Below, one piece after another: positions 27,575-36,045 of a DNA stretch of 64,000 nt. The stretch comes from Obesumbacterium proteus. GTDB taxonomy: Bacteria; Pseudomonadota; Gammaproteobacteria; Enterobacterales; Enterobacteriaceae. How positions within the stretch are numbered: the first letter of the stretch is position 1; each line of letters begins with the position of its first letter. The DNA lies in the NCBI RefSeq assembly GCF_001586165.1, contig NZ_CP014608.1, positions 3,844,001-3,908,000 of the forward strand. The letters run 5' to 3'. The notes under the pieces are model-generated. The model ran no database searches, was not told the origin of the DNA, and saw only the letters and a list, made by a program, of their open reading frames with translations. The translations under genes were made by a program, and so were the position numbers.

Positions 27575-28219
27575 TTAACGTCGCTTTGCCGCCGATAACG
27601 CCAGCCATTGGCACACTGAAGCGCGCTGCCATTGGAAATGCGCATAATCCGCAATACGCTCTGGTACCGGATCGCCTGCCATCACTAAACGATTGAGCAT
27701 GAGCGCTAAGTCCGTATCCGCAATACACCATTCTCCGAATAAGTTCTGATGCCCTTCAATCAACAACCGCTCAACGCCTGCAATCAGCTTAGCGGCCGCA
27801 TATTCACCTTCTAGGCTCAATGCGGGCGGCTTGAGCCCAGCAAAAATAACTTCGGTGGAACGCTCTTGTCGAATGGGCATCAGATCGCTACGCAGCCACG
27901 CTTGGATTTCGCGCGCCTTGGCTCTTTTTTGCTTATCTCTTGGATAAAGAGAAGCAAAGTCAGGCGCAGCAAAAACCTCATCAAGATATTCAGTGATGGC
28001 TGAAGACTCAGAAAAAGAGAAGTTTTCATGTAATAACGTCGGCACTCTGCGCGTCAATGAGAGCTCAGCATACGCCTCCTGCTGATTTTCGTGCTCTGCT
28101 AAATCGACCGGCTCCAGCTCAAACCTAACGCCCTTTTCTTTTAAAGCGACATAAACAGACATCACATACGGGCTGAAAAAGTGACTATCAGAATACAGCG
28201 TAATTTTCGGCTGGCTCAT
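27575..28219 (-). CDS. yfcF: Glutathione S-transferase YfcF
   Basis: 214 aa with start ATG 28219 (AGGAG upstream). GST N-terminal thioredoxin-like domain (SDSHFFSPYVMSVYVALKEK, RRVPTLLHENFSFSESSAITEYL) and helical C-terminal domain. E. coli YfcF has glutathione-dependent activity and helps with oxidative stress. Divergent from yfcG. Confidence 0.94.
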   Translation of the reverse strand: MSQPKITLYSDSHFFSPYVMSVYVALKEKGVRFELEPVDLAEHENQQEAYAELSLTRRVPTLLHENFSFSESSAITEYLDEVFAAPDFASLYPRDKQKRAKAREIQAWLRSDLMPIRQERSTEVIFAGLKPPALSLEGEYAAAKLIAGVERLLIEGHQNLFGEWCIADTDLALMLNRLVMAGDPVPERIADYAHFQWQRASVCQWLALSAAKRR

Positions 28220-28433
28220 CTTCTCTCCTAGCGGCACTTGGCAATAATCATTGGGATCTCAGTATTACACGTTTGTGTATTTTTGCAGCGCTGAAGTTCC
28301 CCCTGTTCAGGTGAAATTTCATGCTGTCTGAATTATACATTTTTGCAACATCATCGCTTTCACCACTGCGCCTTTTGGACTATAGTCAGAGAGATAAGCT
28401 TCCTCTTACCGCTTGATTTTTCTGGGAGACATC

Positions 28434-29060
28434 ATGATCGACCTGTATTACGCACCGACACCAAATGGCCATAAAATTACCCTTTTCCTCGAAGAATCTG
28501 GCCTTGCCTATCAAATTCATCGCGTCGATATTGGCGCTGGCGATCAGTTTAAACCCGAGTTTTTGGCTATTTCGCCAAACAACAAAATCCCCGCCATCGT
28601 GGACCAACAACCCGTAGATGGTGGCGCACCGCTGAGCCTATTTGAATCAGGTGAAATACTGCTTTATCTCGCTGAAAAAACCGGCAGATTCATGAGCCAA
28701 GAATTACGTTCACGGGCGGCTACGTTGCAGTGGCTATTCTGGCAAGTCGGTGGTTTCGGGCCAATGCTGGGGCAAAACCACCACTTCAATCACTACGCGC
28801 CACAGCCTGTTCCCTATGCCATCGAACGCTATCAGGTTGAAACCAAACGCCTCTATACCGTACTCGATAAGCAGTTGAAAAAGCATGCCTATGTATCGGG
28901 CGATGAATACAGCATCGCGGATATGGCGATTTATCCATGGGTGGTGCCACATGCCCGCCAGCGTATCGACTTAGAAGATTTCCCTGCCGTCCGTAACTGG
29001 TTTGAACGCATCTCCGCCCGTCCAGCCACGAAGAAAGCCTACAGTTTGCCGCAAGACTAA
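28434..29060 (+). CDS. yfcG: Disulfide-bond oxidoreductase YfcG (GST-like, Nu class)
   Basis: 208 aa from ATG 28434, preceded by GGGAG. Opens MIDLYYAPTPNGHKITLFLE as in E. coli YfcG, with NNKIPAIVD and the substrate-helix motif FESGEILLYLAEKTG. In E. coli it binds two glutathiones and reduces disulfides rather than conjugating. Confidence 0.95.
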   Translation: MIDLYYAPTPNGHKITLFLEESGLAYQIHRVDIGAGDQFKPEFLAISPNNKIPAIVDQQPVDGGAPLSLFESGEILLYLAEKTGRFMSQELRSRAATLQWLFWQVGGFGPMLGQNHHFNHYAPQPVPYAIERYQVETKRLYTVLDKQLKKHAYVSGDEYSIADMAIYPWVVPHARQRIDLEDFPAVRNWFERISARPATKKAYSLPQD

Positions 29061-29161
29061 TCGATATAGGCCAGCGCTCATGCTGGCCATCTCTTCTCTA
29101 TTATCATCGTTATGCTTTCCCTGTATGCTGAATGCGACATCGCATTTGATAAGGACACCCT

Positions 29162-29539
29162 ATGAGCTTTTTACAGCCTGATGCCATCATTCGTATTAAA
29201 AACCTGCGGCTGCGCACTTTCATTGGGATAAAAGAAGAAGAAATCAAGAATAAACAAGACGTTGTTATCAACGTTGTGATCCATTACCCAGCAGAACAGG
29301 CGCGGAAAAGCGAGAATATCGCCGACGCGCTTAACTATCGCACGATAACGAAACGCATCATTGCCCACGTTGAGGATAATCGTTTCGCACTGTTGGAAAA
29401 ATTAACTCAGGATGTCCTCAACATCGCTTGTGAACACCACTGGGTCACCTATGCTGAAGTAGAGGTCGATAAGCTTTACGCCCTGCGCTATGCAGATTCT
29501 GTCTCGATGACCATGCGCTACCGTAAAGCGAATGAATAG
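29162..29539 (+). CDS. folX: Dihydroneopterin triphosphate 2'-epimerase FolX
   Basis: 125 aa member of the FolB/FolX fold, forming an oligomeric barrel. Conserved LRTFIGIKEEEIKNKQDVVI, LNYRTITK and LLEKLTQDV are present. AAGGACACCCT precedes the ATG. Precedes yfcH as in E. coli. Confidence 0.95.
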   Translation: MSFLQPDAIIRIKNLRLRTFIGIKEEEIKNKQDVVINVVIHYPAEQARKSENIADALNYRTITKRIIAHVEDNRFALLEKLTQDVLNIACEHHWVTYAEVEVDKLYALRYADSVSMTMRYRKANE

Positions 29540-29545
29540 CGACAT

Positions 29546-29576
29546 ATACCCTAAATAACTCGCGTTATATCAAGGG
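29546..29576. repeat. Truncated end of an ATACCC palindromic element
   Basis: ATACCCTAAATAACT then CG, then GTTATATCAAGG, resembles the first ~30 bases of the element at 59469-59593, then similarity stops. It lies between folX and yfcH. A decayed or partial copy; weak on its own. Confidence 0.4.
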
Positions 29577-29613
29577 TGAAGGATAGACATATCCCTGATC
29601 TTGGAGAAGGCTT

Positions 29614-30519
29614 ATGCGTATTTTTATCACTGGCGGAACGGGGCTTATCGGCAAACCTCTTTGCCAACGTCTGTTGACGCTGCACCACGAGCTCACGGTT
29701 TTAACCCGCGATCCGCAGAAAGCGAGGGAAAAGCTCGGCGATAACGTTCACTACGTAACGTCTTTGGAAGCGCTTTCAACGCTGGACGGCTACGACGCCG
29801 TGATTAATCTGGCCGGTGAGCCTATCGCGGATAAACGCTGGACAGAAGAGCAAAAACAGCGTCTTTGCCATAGCCGTTGGGATATTACCGAACGCCTTGT
29901 CGAACTGATTCATAACAGCGCTACGCCGCCTTCTGCGCTGCTATCAGGTTCGGCCGTGGGATATTATGGCAACCAAGGTGAAGCCTTGGTCACCGAAGAC
30001 GATACCCCGCATCATGAGTTTACCCACGATCTCTGCGCGCGCTGGGAAGGCATTGCCTTACAAGCCTCCAGCGAGAAAACACGCGTCTGCCTAATGCGCA
30101 CAGGCATTGTTTTGGCACCCGACGGCGGTGCATTAAGCAAAATGCTTCCTCTTTTCCGACTCGGTTTGGGCGGGGAAATGGGCAATGGCCGACAGTATAT
30201 GCCGTGGATCCACATTGATGACATGGTCAACGCCATTCTCTATTTGCTGGAATGCCCAACGCTCAACGGCCCGTTCAACATGACTTCCCCCTATCCCGTT
30301 CACAATGAACAATTTATCGCCACATTAGGCGAGATTTTGGGCCGCCCTACGGTGGTACGCACGCCAGCATTTGCGATAAAAACCCTCATGGGTGAAGCCA
30401 GCGTGCTAGTCCTCAGCGGACAGCGTGCCATTCCCAAAAGGCTGGATGAAGCCGGATTTGGGTTCAGGTATTTTGAGTTGGAAGATGCGTTGAGGAATGT
30501 GTTGGGGAAGGAGTTTTAA
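29614..30519 (+). CDS. yfcH: NAD(P)-binding epimerase-family protein YfcH
   Basis: 301 aa extended short-chain dehydrogenase/epimerase (SulA-like family). N-terminal Rossmann motif ITGGTGLIGKPL, SGSAVGYYGNQGE and the C-terminal DUF1731 segment (GRPTVVRTPAFAIKTLMGEA). Catalytic activity unknown. Element B begins about 20 bp after its stop. Confidence 0.94.
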   Translation: MRIFITGGTGLIGKPLCQRLLTLHHELTVLTRDPQKAREKLGDNVHYVTSLEALSTLDGYDAVINLAGEPIADKRWTEEQKQRLCHSRWDITERLVELIHNSATPPSALLSGSAVGYYGNQGEALVTEDDTPHHEFTHDLCARWEGIALQASSEKTRVCLMRTGIVLAPDGGALSKMLPLFRLGLGGEMGNGRQYMPWIHIDDMVNAILYLLECPTLNGPFNMTSPYPVHNEQFIATLGEILGRPTVVRTPAFAIKTLMGEASVLVLSGQRAIPKRLDEAGFGFRYFELEDALRNVLGKEF

Positions 30520-30542
30520 GTAGGGGGAAGGGTTCATTCGCT

Positions 30543-31056
30543 AAGTGAGTATGTAGCCTTCGTGTAAGGTTTCGTCTGCCAAGTGTGTATGTAGCCTTCG
30601 TGTAAGGTTTCGTCCGCCTATCAATAACCGCTATCACATATAGCTAAATCGAAGGCGACCGATGAGGGGCGCCAGCGCGCGCCCCTTCAATCCTCGCGCT
30701 TTTATCCGAGACGCAATCTCCGCGCCGGGTCGGCATGCGCCATCCTTGGCGCCTCCTCCCCTCGTGAAAACATCCTGTTTTCACTGCTCTCACTACCAAG
30801 ACTTAAACTATTAAAAAGACAAAGAGACTAAATTATCTTTTATCTTTTCCATGTTGGATGAAATGCATTTTAGAGCCGCCAGCAGGGACGCTGGCGGCAG
30901 GTTGAGGGCGTACAGGATGTACGCTCCGAAACCGGTCGGACAAACGACTCGGTAAAAAGCGCGAGAGTGCAGAGACCACGCGCCGGTGGTCTCTGCCCGC
31001 ACGCCTTCACGTATCGGCCAATGAAACTCGGTATTGACTGGCGCGCGGAATATTAC
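30543..31056. repeat. Mosaic GGA-hairpin element B
   Basis: About 510 bp between convergent yfcH and hisP. The left edge is a 38-bp unit in tandem duplicate (30543-30618) that includes AAGGTTTCGTC(C/T)GCC. Outer hairpins: 30665-30686 and 30969-30996. Inner hairpins: 30737-30752 and 30764-30784 (GGA on minus strand), 30875-30898 (AGGGAC loop) and 30908-30924 (GCGTACAGGATGTACGC, GGA on plus strand). The left half is type 1, as in A; the right half is the reverse complement of the type 2 left halves of C and D. The right end is not sharp. The minus-strand ORF 30811-31071 is a by-product. Confidence 0.85.
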
Positions 31057-31087
31057 ACTGGAGTGATACAAATCATTGAAACTCCCC

Positions 31088-31861
31088 CTACTTCATTGCC
31101 CCCGACAAAAACTGCTGCAACCTCGTACTCTTCGGGCTGCCAAATACCAACTCCGGTGGCCCCTGTTCTTCAATCACGCCCTGATGCAAAAAGATGATGT
31201 GGCTAGAAACATTACGGGCGAAGCCCATTTCGTGTGTCACAACCACCATCGTTTTTCCTTCCTCGGCCAGTTTTTGCATAATGCGCAATACCTCACCAAC
31301 TAGTTCAGGATCGAGCGCAGACGTCGGTTCATCAAACAAGAGCACTTCAGGCTCCATCGCTAATGCCCGAGCAATAGACACGCGCTGTTGCTGCCCACCA
31401 GAAAGATTGATCGGGTATTTACCTCGTGCCCTTTCATCGATGCCCACTTTTTCCAGATAGCGGATAGCCCGCTCGCGTGCTTCTGATTTACTTAGCCCAA
31501 GTACTTGAATCGGCGCTTCCATCACGTTTTCCAACACCGTCATGTGACTCCACAGATTGAAATGCTGGAATACCATCGTCAAACGCGTACGCAACAAGCG
31601 TAATTGCTTTTTATCACCCACCTTTAATTGGCCATCTGTATCTCTTACTAAGCCGATATCAGCACCGTTAATGGCAATCGATCCTTCGCTCGGTTTTTCC
31701 AGAAAATTAATGCAGCGTAAAAACGTGCTTTTCCCCGATCCGGAAGATCCGATGATGCTAATCACATCGCCTGCCTGAGCGGTCAGTGACACGCCTTTAA
31801 GCACTTCATGATCGCCATAGCGTTTATGCAATTCGATAACGTTAAGTTTTGTTGGATTCAT
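31088..31861 (-). CDS. hisP: Histidine/basic amino-acid ABC transporter ATPase HisP
   Basis: 257 aa. Walker A GSSGSGKST, signature LSGGQQQR, Walker B VLLFDEPTSALD and the switch His in VVVTHEMGFA are all present. Powers the HisQM membrane complex. Last gene of hisJQMP; element B begins ~30 bp downstream. Confidence 0.97.
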   Translation of the reverse strand: MNPTKLNVIELHKRYGDHEVLKGVSLTAQAGDVISIIGSSGSGKSTFLRCINFLEKPSEGSIAINGADIGLVRDTDGQLKVGDKKQLRLLRTRLTMVFQHFNLWSHMTVLENVMEAPIQVLGLSKSEARERAIRYLEKVGIDERARGKYPINLSGGQQQRVSIARALAMEPEVLLFDEPTSALDPELVGEVLRIMQKLAEEGKTMVVVTHEMGFARNVSSHIIFLHQGVIEEQGPPELVFGSPKSTRLQQFLSGAMK

Positions 31862-31871
31862 AAACGGCAGC

Positions 31872-32591
31872 TCAGTGAGTTAACGAAGGGTTTACGTGTG
31901 CCATCCAGCGTTTTTCCGCTTTACGAAACAGCCGAATGAGCACATAAGAAATGGTCAGATACAGCACTGCGGCAATACCGAATGCGGTAAAGGGTTGATA
32001 GGTTGCAGAGTTGATATCCCGTGCAACCTTGAGCAAATCTGGCACCGTGGCAGTGAACGCCAGCGCCGTTGAATGCAGCATCAGGATGACTTCATTGCTG
32101 TACGCCGGTAACGCCGTGCGTAATGCCGATGGCAAAATAATGCAGCGGTAAAGTTTAAAGCGCGAGAACCCATAAGCGTTAGCGGCTTCAATTTCCCCAT
32201 GAGGCACCGCACGGATCGCTCCGGCAAAAATTTCCGTGGTATAGGCGCAGGTATTCAAGGTTAATGCCAGCAGCGCACAGTTAAGCCCGCTGCGGAAAAA
32301 AGCGTTCAGCAGTTCGGTTCCTTTCACAATCTCCAGCGTGTACATGCCTGAATAAAATACCAACAGCTGAACATACAGCGGCGTTCCGCGAAATATCCAT
32401 GTGAAACACCAAACCGGCGTTGAAACCCAACGATTCGGAGAGACTCGCGCCACGGAAAGCAAAACGGCAAGTACGCCCCCCCCCATCACCACCGAGGCAA
32501 TCAGCAACCACAGCGTGATGGCGATCCCTGTAAAACGAAAACCGTCGGTCCAGAGCAATGATTTCCAATACTCATGAATAATCTCGTTCAT
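31872..32591 (-). CDS. hisM: Histidine ABC transporter permease HisM
   Basis: 239 aa membrane permease with the EAA loop (GEIEAANAYGFSRFKLYRCI) that contacts HisP. Overlaps hisQ by four bases, ten-base gap to hisP. Pairs with HisQ. Confidence 0.96.
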   Translation of the reverse strand: MNEIIHEYWKSLLWTDGFRFTGIAITLWLLIASVVMGGGVLAVLLSVARVSPNRWVSTPVWCFTWIFRGTPLYVQLLVFYSGMYTLEIVKGTELLNAFFRSGLNCALLALTLNTCAYTTEIFAGAIRAVPHGEIEAANAYGFSRFKLYRCIILPSALRTALPAYSNEVILMLHSTALAFTATVPDLLKVARDINSATYQPFTAFGIAAVLYLTISYVLIRLFRKAEKRWMAHVNPSLTH

Positions 32592-33274
32592 AGCTCGGCC
32601 CTTCTCACGCCCGCTGAATAACGTTTCTCAAGCAGCAACAGCACGCCGTTCGATAGCGTGGTAAATAGCAGATAGATCACGCCGGCCACAATAGCGAAGT
32701 AAAACGGCTGCCAAGTTCCCTTGCCTGCAATCTGAGTGGCTTTGACCAAATCATCTAAGCCAAGCAATGAAACCAACGCCGTCGCTTTCAGGATCACCTG
32801 CCAATTGTTGCCAATCCCTGGCAGGGCATATCTCATCATCGCAGGAAACAAAATACGCCGGAAAATCTTGCTGTTGGAAAAACCAAGAGAGGTAGCGGCT
32901 TCTATCTGACCTTTTGGCACCGCCATAAATGCGCCGCGAAAAGTTTCGGTAAAATAGGCACCATAGATAAAACCCAGTGTGATCACTCCGGCAACCAGCG
33001 GATCGATATTAAACTGCGACCAACCCAATAAATCGGTCAGCTGATTTAACATCATCTGTAGGCCATAGAAGATCAGCAGCATTAACACCAGATCGGGAAC
33101 ACCGCGAATTAGCGTGGTGTAACCTTCAAAGATCGTCGCAAGGACGGATGAACGAGAGAGCTTGGCGGCAGCCCCAATTAAACCGATTACAACGGCGAGC
33201 AGCACCGAGCTCACGGCCAGCTCCAGCGTAACGAGGGCACCATTAAGAATTAGTTGGGAGTAGCCTTGTAGCAT
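32588..33274 (-). CDS. hisQ: Histidine ABC transporter permease HisQ
   Basis: 228 aa with five hydrophobic segments and the EAA loop (GQIEAATSLGFSNSKIFRRI). Forms the heterodimeric channel with HisM. A hairpin lies between hisJ and this gene. Confidence 0.96.
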   Translation of the reverse strand: MLQGYSQLILNGALVTLELAVSSVLLAVVIGLIGAAAKLSRSSVLATIFEGYTTLIRGVPDLVLMLLIFYGLQMMLNQLTDLLGWSQFNIDPLVAGVITLGFIYGAYFTETFRGAFMAVPKGQIEAATSLGFSNSKIFRRILFPAMMRYALPGIGNNWQVILKATALVSLLGLDDLVKATQIAGKGTWQPFYFAIVAGVIYLLFTTLSNGVLLLLEKRYSAGVRRAEL

Positions 33275-33313
33275 TATTCAACCTGCCATTTCATAGCGTA
33301 CCACTTAACCCAT

Positions 33314-33342
33314 AGGCACCCGCCTCAAAGCGGAGGGTGCCT
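33314..33342 (-). terminator. Intercistronic hairpin between hisJ and hisQ
   Basis: AGGCACCC and GGGTGCCT form an eight-pair stem with a 13-base loop just after the hisJ stop. In Salmonella and E. coli a stable structure at this position protects the binding-protein mRNA and lowers downstream expression; the same role is likely here, with an unrelated sequence. Confidence 0.6.
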
Positions 33343-33351
33343 GACCTCGGA

Positions 33352-34134
33352 TTAACCGCCGTAAACGTTAAAATCAAAATATTTTTTGGCGAACTTATCG
33401 TAGGTGCCATCTTTACGCATTGAATCGAAGGCTTTATCCAAGGCGACTTTCAAATCCGTTTCATCTTTACGCAGGCCCATTCCAGTACCCACGCCAAAAA
33501 TGGCGTTATCTTTTACCGAAGGCCCCGCAAACGCATAATCCTTACCGGCTGGCTGTTTCAAGAAGCCTTCGCTCGCAGCAACTTCATCCTGAAACGCAGC
33601 ATCAATTCGACCTGCGGCTAAGTCAGCGTAAATTAAATCCTGATTTTGATAAGGCACCACATCAACACCTTGTGGACGCCAATGCTGGTTCGCATAGGTT
33701 TCTTGGGTTGAGCCCTGCAATACGCCTACGTGCTTGCCTTTAAGAGATTCCAAGGTTGGTTGAATCGGTGAACCTTTCGCTGCTACGAGGCGAGAATCTG
33801 CCGCGTAGAGCTTTTCAGTGAAGGCGATTTCTTTCTGGCGTTTTTCGGTAATCGACAGCGAAGAAATGATAGTGTCGATTTTCTTGGCTTTCAGTGAAGG
33901 GATCAGCGCGTCAAAATCGCTCTCCACGAAAGTACATTGAGTATTGATTCGCTTGCACAGCTCTTTCGCCAAATCGATATCAAACCCAACGAGCTGACCT
34001 TGCGGATTTTTAGAGGAAAACGGCGCATAGGTTGGATCAGTCCCCACACGGATATGATCGGGAACAGCAGCAAACACGCTGGAAGAACCTACCATCGCCA
34101 AAAACAGAGATACCGCTAGGACGTGCTTCTTCAT
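33352..34134 (-). CDS. hisJ: Histidine-binding periplasmic protein HisJ
   Basis: 260 aa. Signal peptide MKKHVLAVSLFLAMVGSSSV ending FAA, then the SBP family 3 fold (IRVGTDPTYAPFSSKNPQGQ, FDIDLAKELCKRI with the conserved Cys pair at CKRINTQC). Delivers L-histidine to HisQMP. GAGGG lies before the ATG. E. coli has the paralogue argT beside hisJ; here there is only this one gene before ubiX. Confidence 0.95.
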   Translation of the reverse strand: MKKHVLAVSLFLAMVGSSSVFAAVPDHIRVGTDPTYAPFSSKNPQGQLVGFDIDLAKELCKRINTQCTFVESDFDALIPSLKAKKIDTIISSLSITEKRQKEIAFTEKLYAADSRLVAAKGSPIQPTLESLKGKHVGVLQGSTQETYANQHWRPQGVDVVPYQNQDLIYADLAAGRIDAAFQDEVAASEGFLKQPAGKDYAFAGPSVKDNAIFGVGTGMGLRKDETDLKVALDKAFDSMRKDGTYDKFAKKYFDFNVYGG

Positions 34135-34528
34135 ACTTTACCCTCAAGAAAACGGTTTATGGTCGTGATGTTTTTGTGTTGACTGCATCGCAGTGACGCA
34201 GCGTGTCGAACTCAATGGTTAGACTTAAAATTGTTATAGGCTTGCAAGCGAGGCGTGCATTGAAATCTTTAGCAGGTTTCATGCCATGCCGTATTTCAAG
34301 GCGAAACGTTCATCACAAAGACGCTGAGAGTACGCAGCACAACACGGTGCAACGCGGCACTACAGGCTTCAAGACATAGGCTTCATAGGGATGAGCTACT
34401 CTGCCTCGCTTTAGCAAAGATAGAGCAGCAATAGCAAAACGACAGGTTCAAGAGGGGGAAAAACAGACTTTATGCACCAAAGGTGATCAATGTTGCAAAA
34501 ATGCACTAATGTTGCACCAGTGTTACTA
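34135..34528 (-). promoter_or_regulatory. Upstream region of hisJ
   Basis: About 390 bp between ubiX (stop side) and hisJ. No supported ORF and no remnant of argT that I can recognise. It should contain the his transporter promoter; I see no operator worth naming. Confidence 0.4.
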
Positions 34529-35104
34529 TTATTTATGCCCACCGCCCCAGCGGGTGAACAGATCTTCAGGCATTTCAATATCGAACTGATCGATAACACG
34601 ATTGACGGTTTGATCGATAATATCTTGCAGCGTTTGCGGACGATGATAAAACGCGGGTACCGGAGGCATAACAATGGCACCCAATTCGGCGGCGGTGGTC
34701 ATCATTCTCAAATGCCCCAGATGCAACGGCGTTTCTCGTACACAAAGCACTAAACGACGATGCTCTTTCAACACCACGTCAGCTGCACGGGTTAGCAGAT
34801 TGTCCGTATAGCTATGAACAATGCCCGACAGGGTTTTCATTGAGCAAGGCAGAATAACCATCCCCGCCGTTTTGAACGACCCCGAGGAAACGCTGGCAGC
34901 GATATCACGCGAATCGTGAACCACATCGGCTAAACTCTGCACGTCTCGCAGCTGCAGGTCGGTTTCCAATGCCAACGTCTGACGAGCGGCATTACTCATG
35001 ATGAGATGAGTTTCGATATCAGGCACACCCTGCAGCACTTCCAGTAAACGTACACCGTAGATTGCACCGCTGGCACCAGAGATACCGATAATTAAACGTT
35101 TCAT
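34529..35104 (-). CDS. ubiX: Flavin prenyltransferase UbiX
   Basis: 191 aa flavoprotein that prenylates FMN to make the cofactor for the UbiD decarboxylase in ubiquinone synthesis. Signature IGISGASGAIYGVRLLEVL and the late PPVPAFYHRPQTLQDIIDQT are intact. Its start overlaps the stop of the upstream HigA-like gene by four bases, so ubiX appears translationally coupled to an antitoxin-like ORF. Confidence 0.96.
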   Translation of the reverse strand: MKRLIIGISGASGAIYGVRLLEVLQGVPDIETHLIMSNAARQTLALETDLQLRDVQSLADVVHDSRDIAASVSSGSFKTAGMVILPCSMKTLSGIVHSYTDNLLTRAADVVLKEHRRLVLCVRETPLHLGHLRMMTTAAELGAIVMPPVPAFYHRPQTLQDIIDQTVNRVIDQFDIEMPEDLFTRWGGGHK

Positions 35105-35481
35105 GAGTGTTGGCCTACTTTTGCAGATTTAATCAGGCATTCGGCAGGAATGCCAAACAACGTGTGTAACCGTCGGATCATCGGTAACGTTAAATTACGT
35201 TTACGATTTAATACTTCGTACACTCGATTTGGGTTGCCAATCGCCGCAGTCAGATCGCGAACTGTCAAACCAGATTGCTCCATGCGAAACTTGATTGCTT
35301 CAACAGGATCGGGAAGATCAACTGGAAAATGTTTAGACTCATATGCTTCTATCAGAGTAAGCATAACTTCAAAACTATCCCCTTCAGGCGTGTTCGGTTT
35401 TGGAGGATTATCAAAAAGGGGCGATACCTCTTTCAACGCAGCTTTGTAATCTTGTTCATTACGGATGGGGCGAATATTCAT
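35101..35481 (-). CDS. Orphan HigA-like XRE-family antitoxin
   Basis: 126 aa. The C-terminal half is an HTH of HigA type (SGLTVRDLTAAIGNPNRVYE, then VLNRKRNLTLPMIRRLH), and the N-terminal half (VMLTLIEAYESKHFPVDLPD, PVEAIKFRMEQ) is the usual HigA2-type leader. HigA antitoxins normally follow a higB toxin gene. Here the ~80 bp upstream to element C contain no toxin ORF. An inverted repeat at 35523-35535 could be its own operator. Overlaps ubiX by four bases. A toxin-less regulator is the simplest reading. Confidence 0.85.
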   Translation of the reverse strand: MNIRPIRNEQDYKAALKEVSPLFDNPPKPNTPEGDSFEVMLTLIEAYESKHFPVDLPDPVEAIKFRMEQSGLTVRDLTAAIGNPNRVYEVLNRKRNLTLPMIRRLHTLFGIPAECLIKSAKVGQHS

Positions 35482-35522
35482 CTACCACTCCACAAACCTC
35501 AGAATAGGATTAATGGATCCTA

Positions 35523-35535
35523 TCCCAAATTGGGA
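35523..35535. promoter_or_regulatory. Operator candidate upstream of the HigA-like gene
   Basis: TCCCAAATTGGGA, a 13-bp perfect inverted repeat around a central A, 42 bp before the ATG. Autoregulation through such a site is usual for HigA proteins. Not tested. Confidence 0.5.
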
Positions 35536-35564
35536 CTTTTACCAATCTTTTATAGAGGCTCGGT

Positions 35565-36000
35565 GCAAGGTTTCGTACGCTGTTAACTTTTACGCTTCCC
35601 TAAACTATTGCGTAAGCGTCCGAGAAGAGGTTGCCAGCGCGCAACCTCTTCACTCTCGCGCTTTTTACCGTGCTGTTTGGCCGACCGGTTTCGGAGCGCA
35701 CATCCTGTGCGCCCTCAACCTGCCACCAGCATCCCTGCTGGCGGCTCTAAAATGCATTCTTTCAACATGAAAAAGATAAAAGATCTTCTTATCTTTTTAG
35801 TTATTTAAGTGTTGGTAGGGAGAGCCGCCGGTACAGGGATGTACCGGCGGAGTTTGGGGCGCCCTGGATGGGCGATACCAAACCGTAGCGGAAATGACAT
35901 CTCGGATAAAAGCGCGCGAGTGCAGAGACCACGCGCTAGTGGTCTCTGCCCGTACGCCTACACTAACGTGCCAATAAACTCAATATTTGACAGGCGGACG
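35565..36000. repeat. Mosaic GGA-hairpin element C
   Basis: About 435 bp between the HigA-like gene and purF. Left edge AAGGTTTCGTACGC, right edge CAGGCGGACG. Outer hairpins 35624-35651 and 35922-35949. Inner hairpins: 35696-35712 and 35722-35745 (GGA loop on minus strand), 35825-35850 and 35860-35874 (plus strand). The third contains GTACAGGGATGT, a full match to the CsrA SELEX consensus RUACARGGAUGU as I recall it, with GGGA in the loop of an 11-pair stem. Left half is type 2 (as in D); the right half combines a unique inner part with the same outer hairpin as B. Confidence 0.85.
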
Positions 36001-36045
36001 GAATCTTTCACCGCAATAATATCAAGAATAGGCTACTGAACCAGC

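Noticed and set aside
30811..31071. 86-codon minus-strand ORF in element B and its relatives in C (35465-35770) and D
   Set aside because: They share a string like FYRAVWPTGFGAHILCALNL, but this only reflects the shared hairpin module. Starts differ and no ribosome sites or conserved ends are seen. Similar strings are, from memory, often called as ash/Icd-like phage proteins, but I would not call a protein here.
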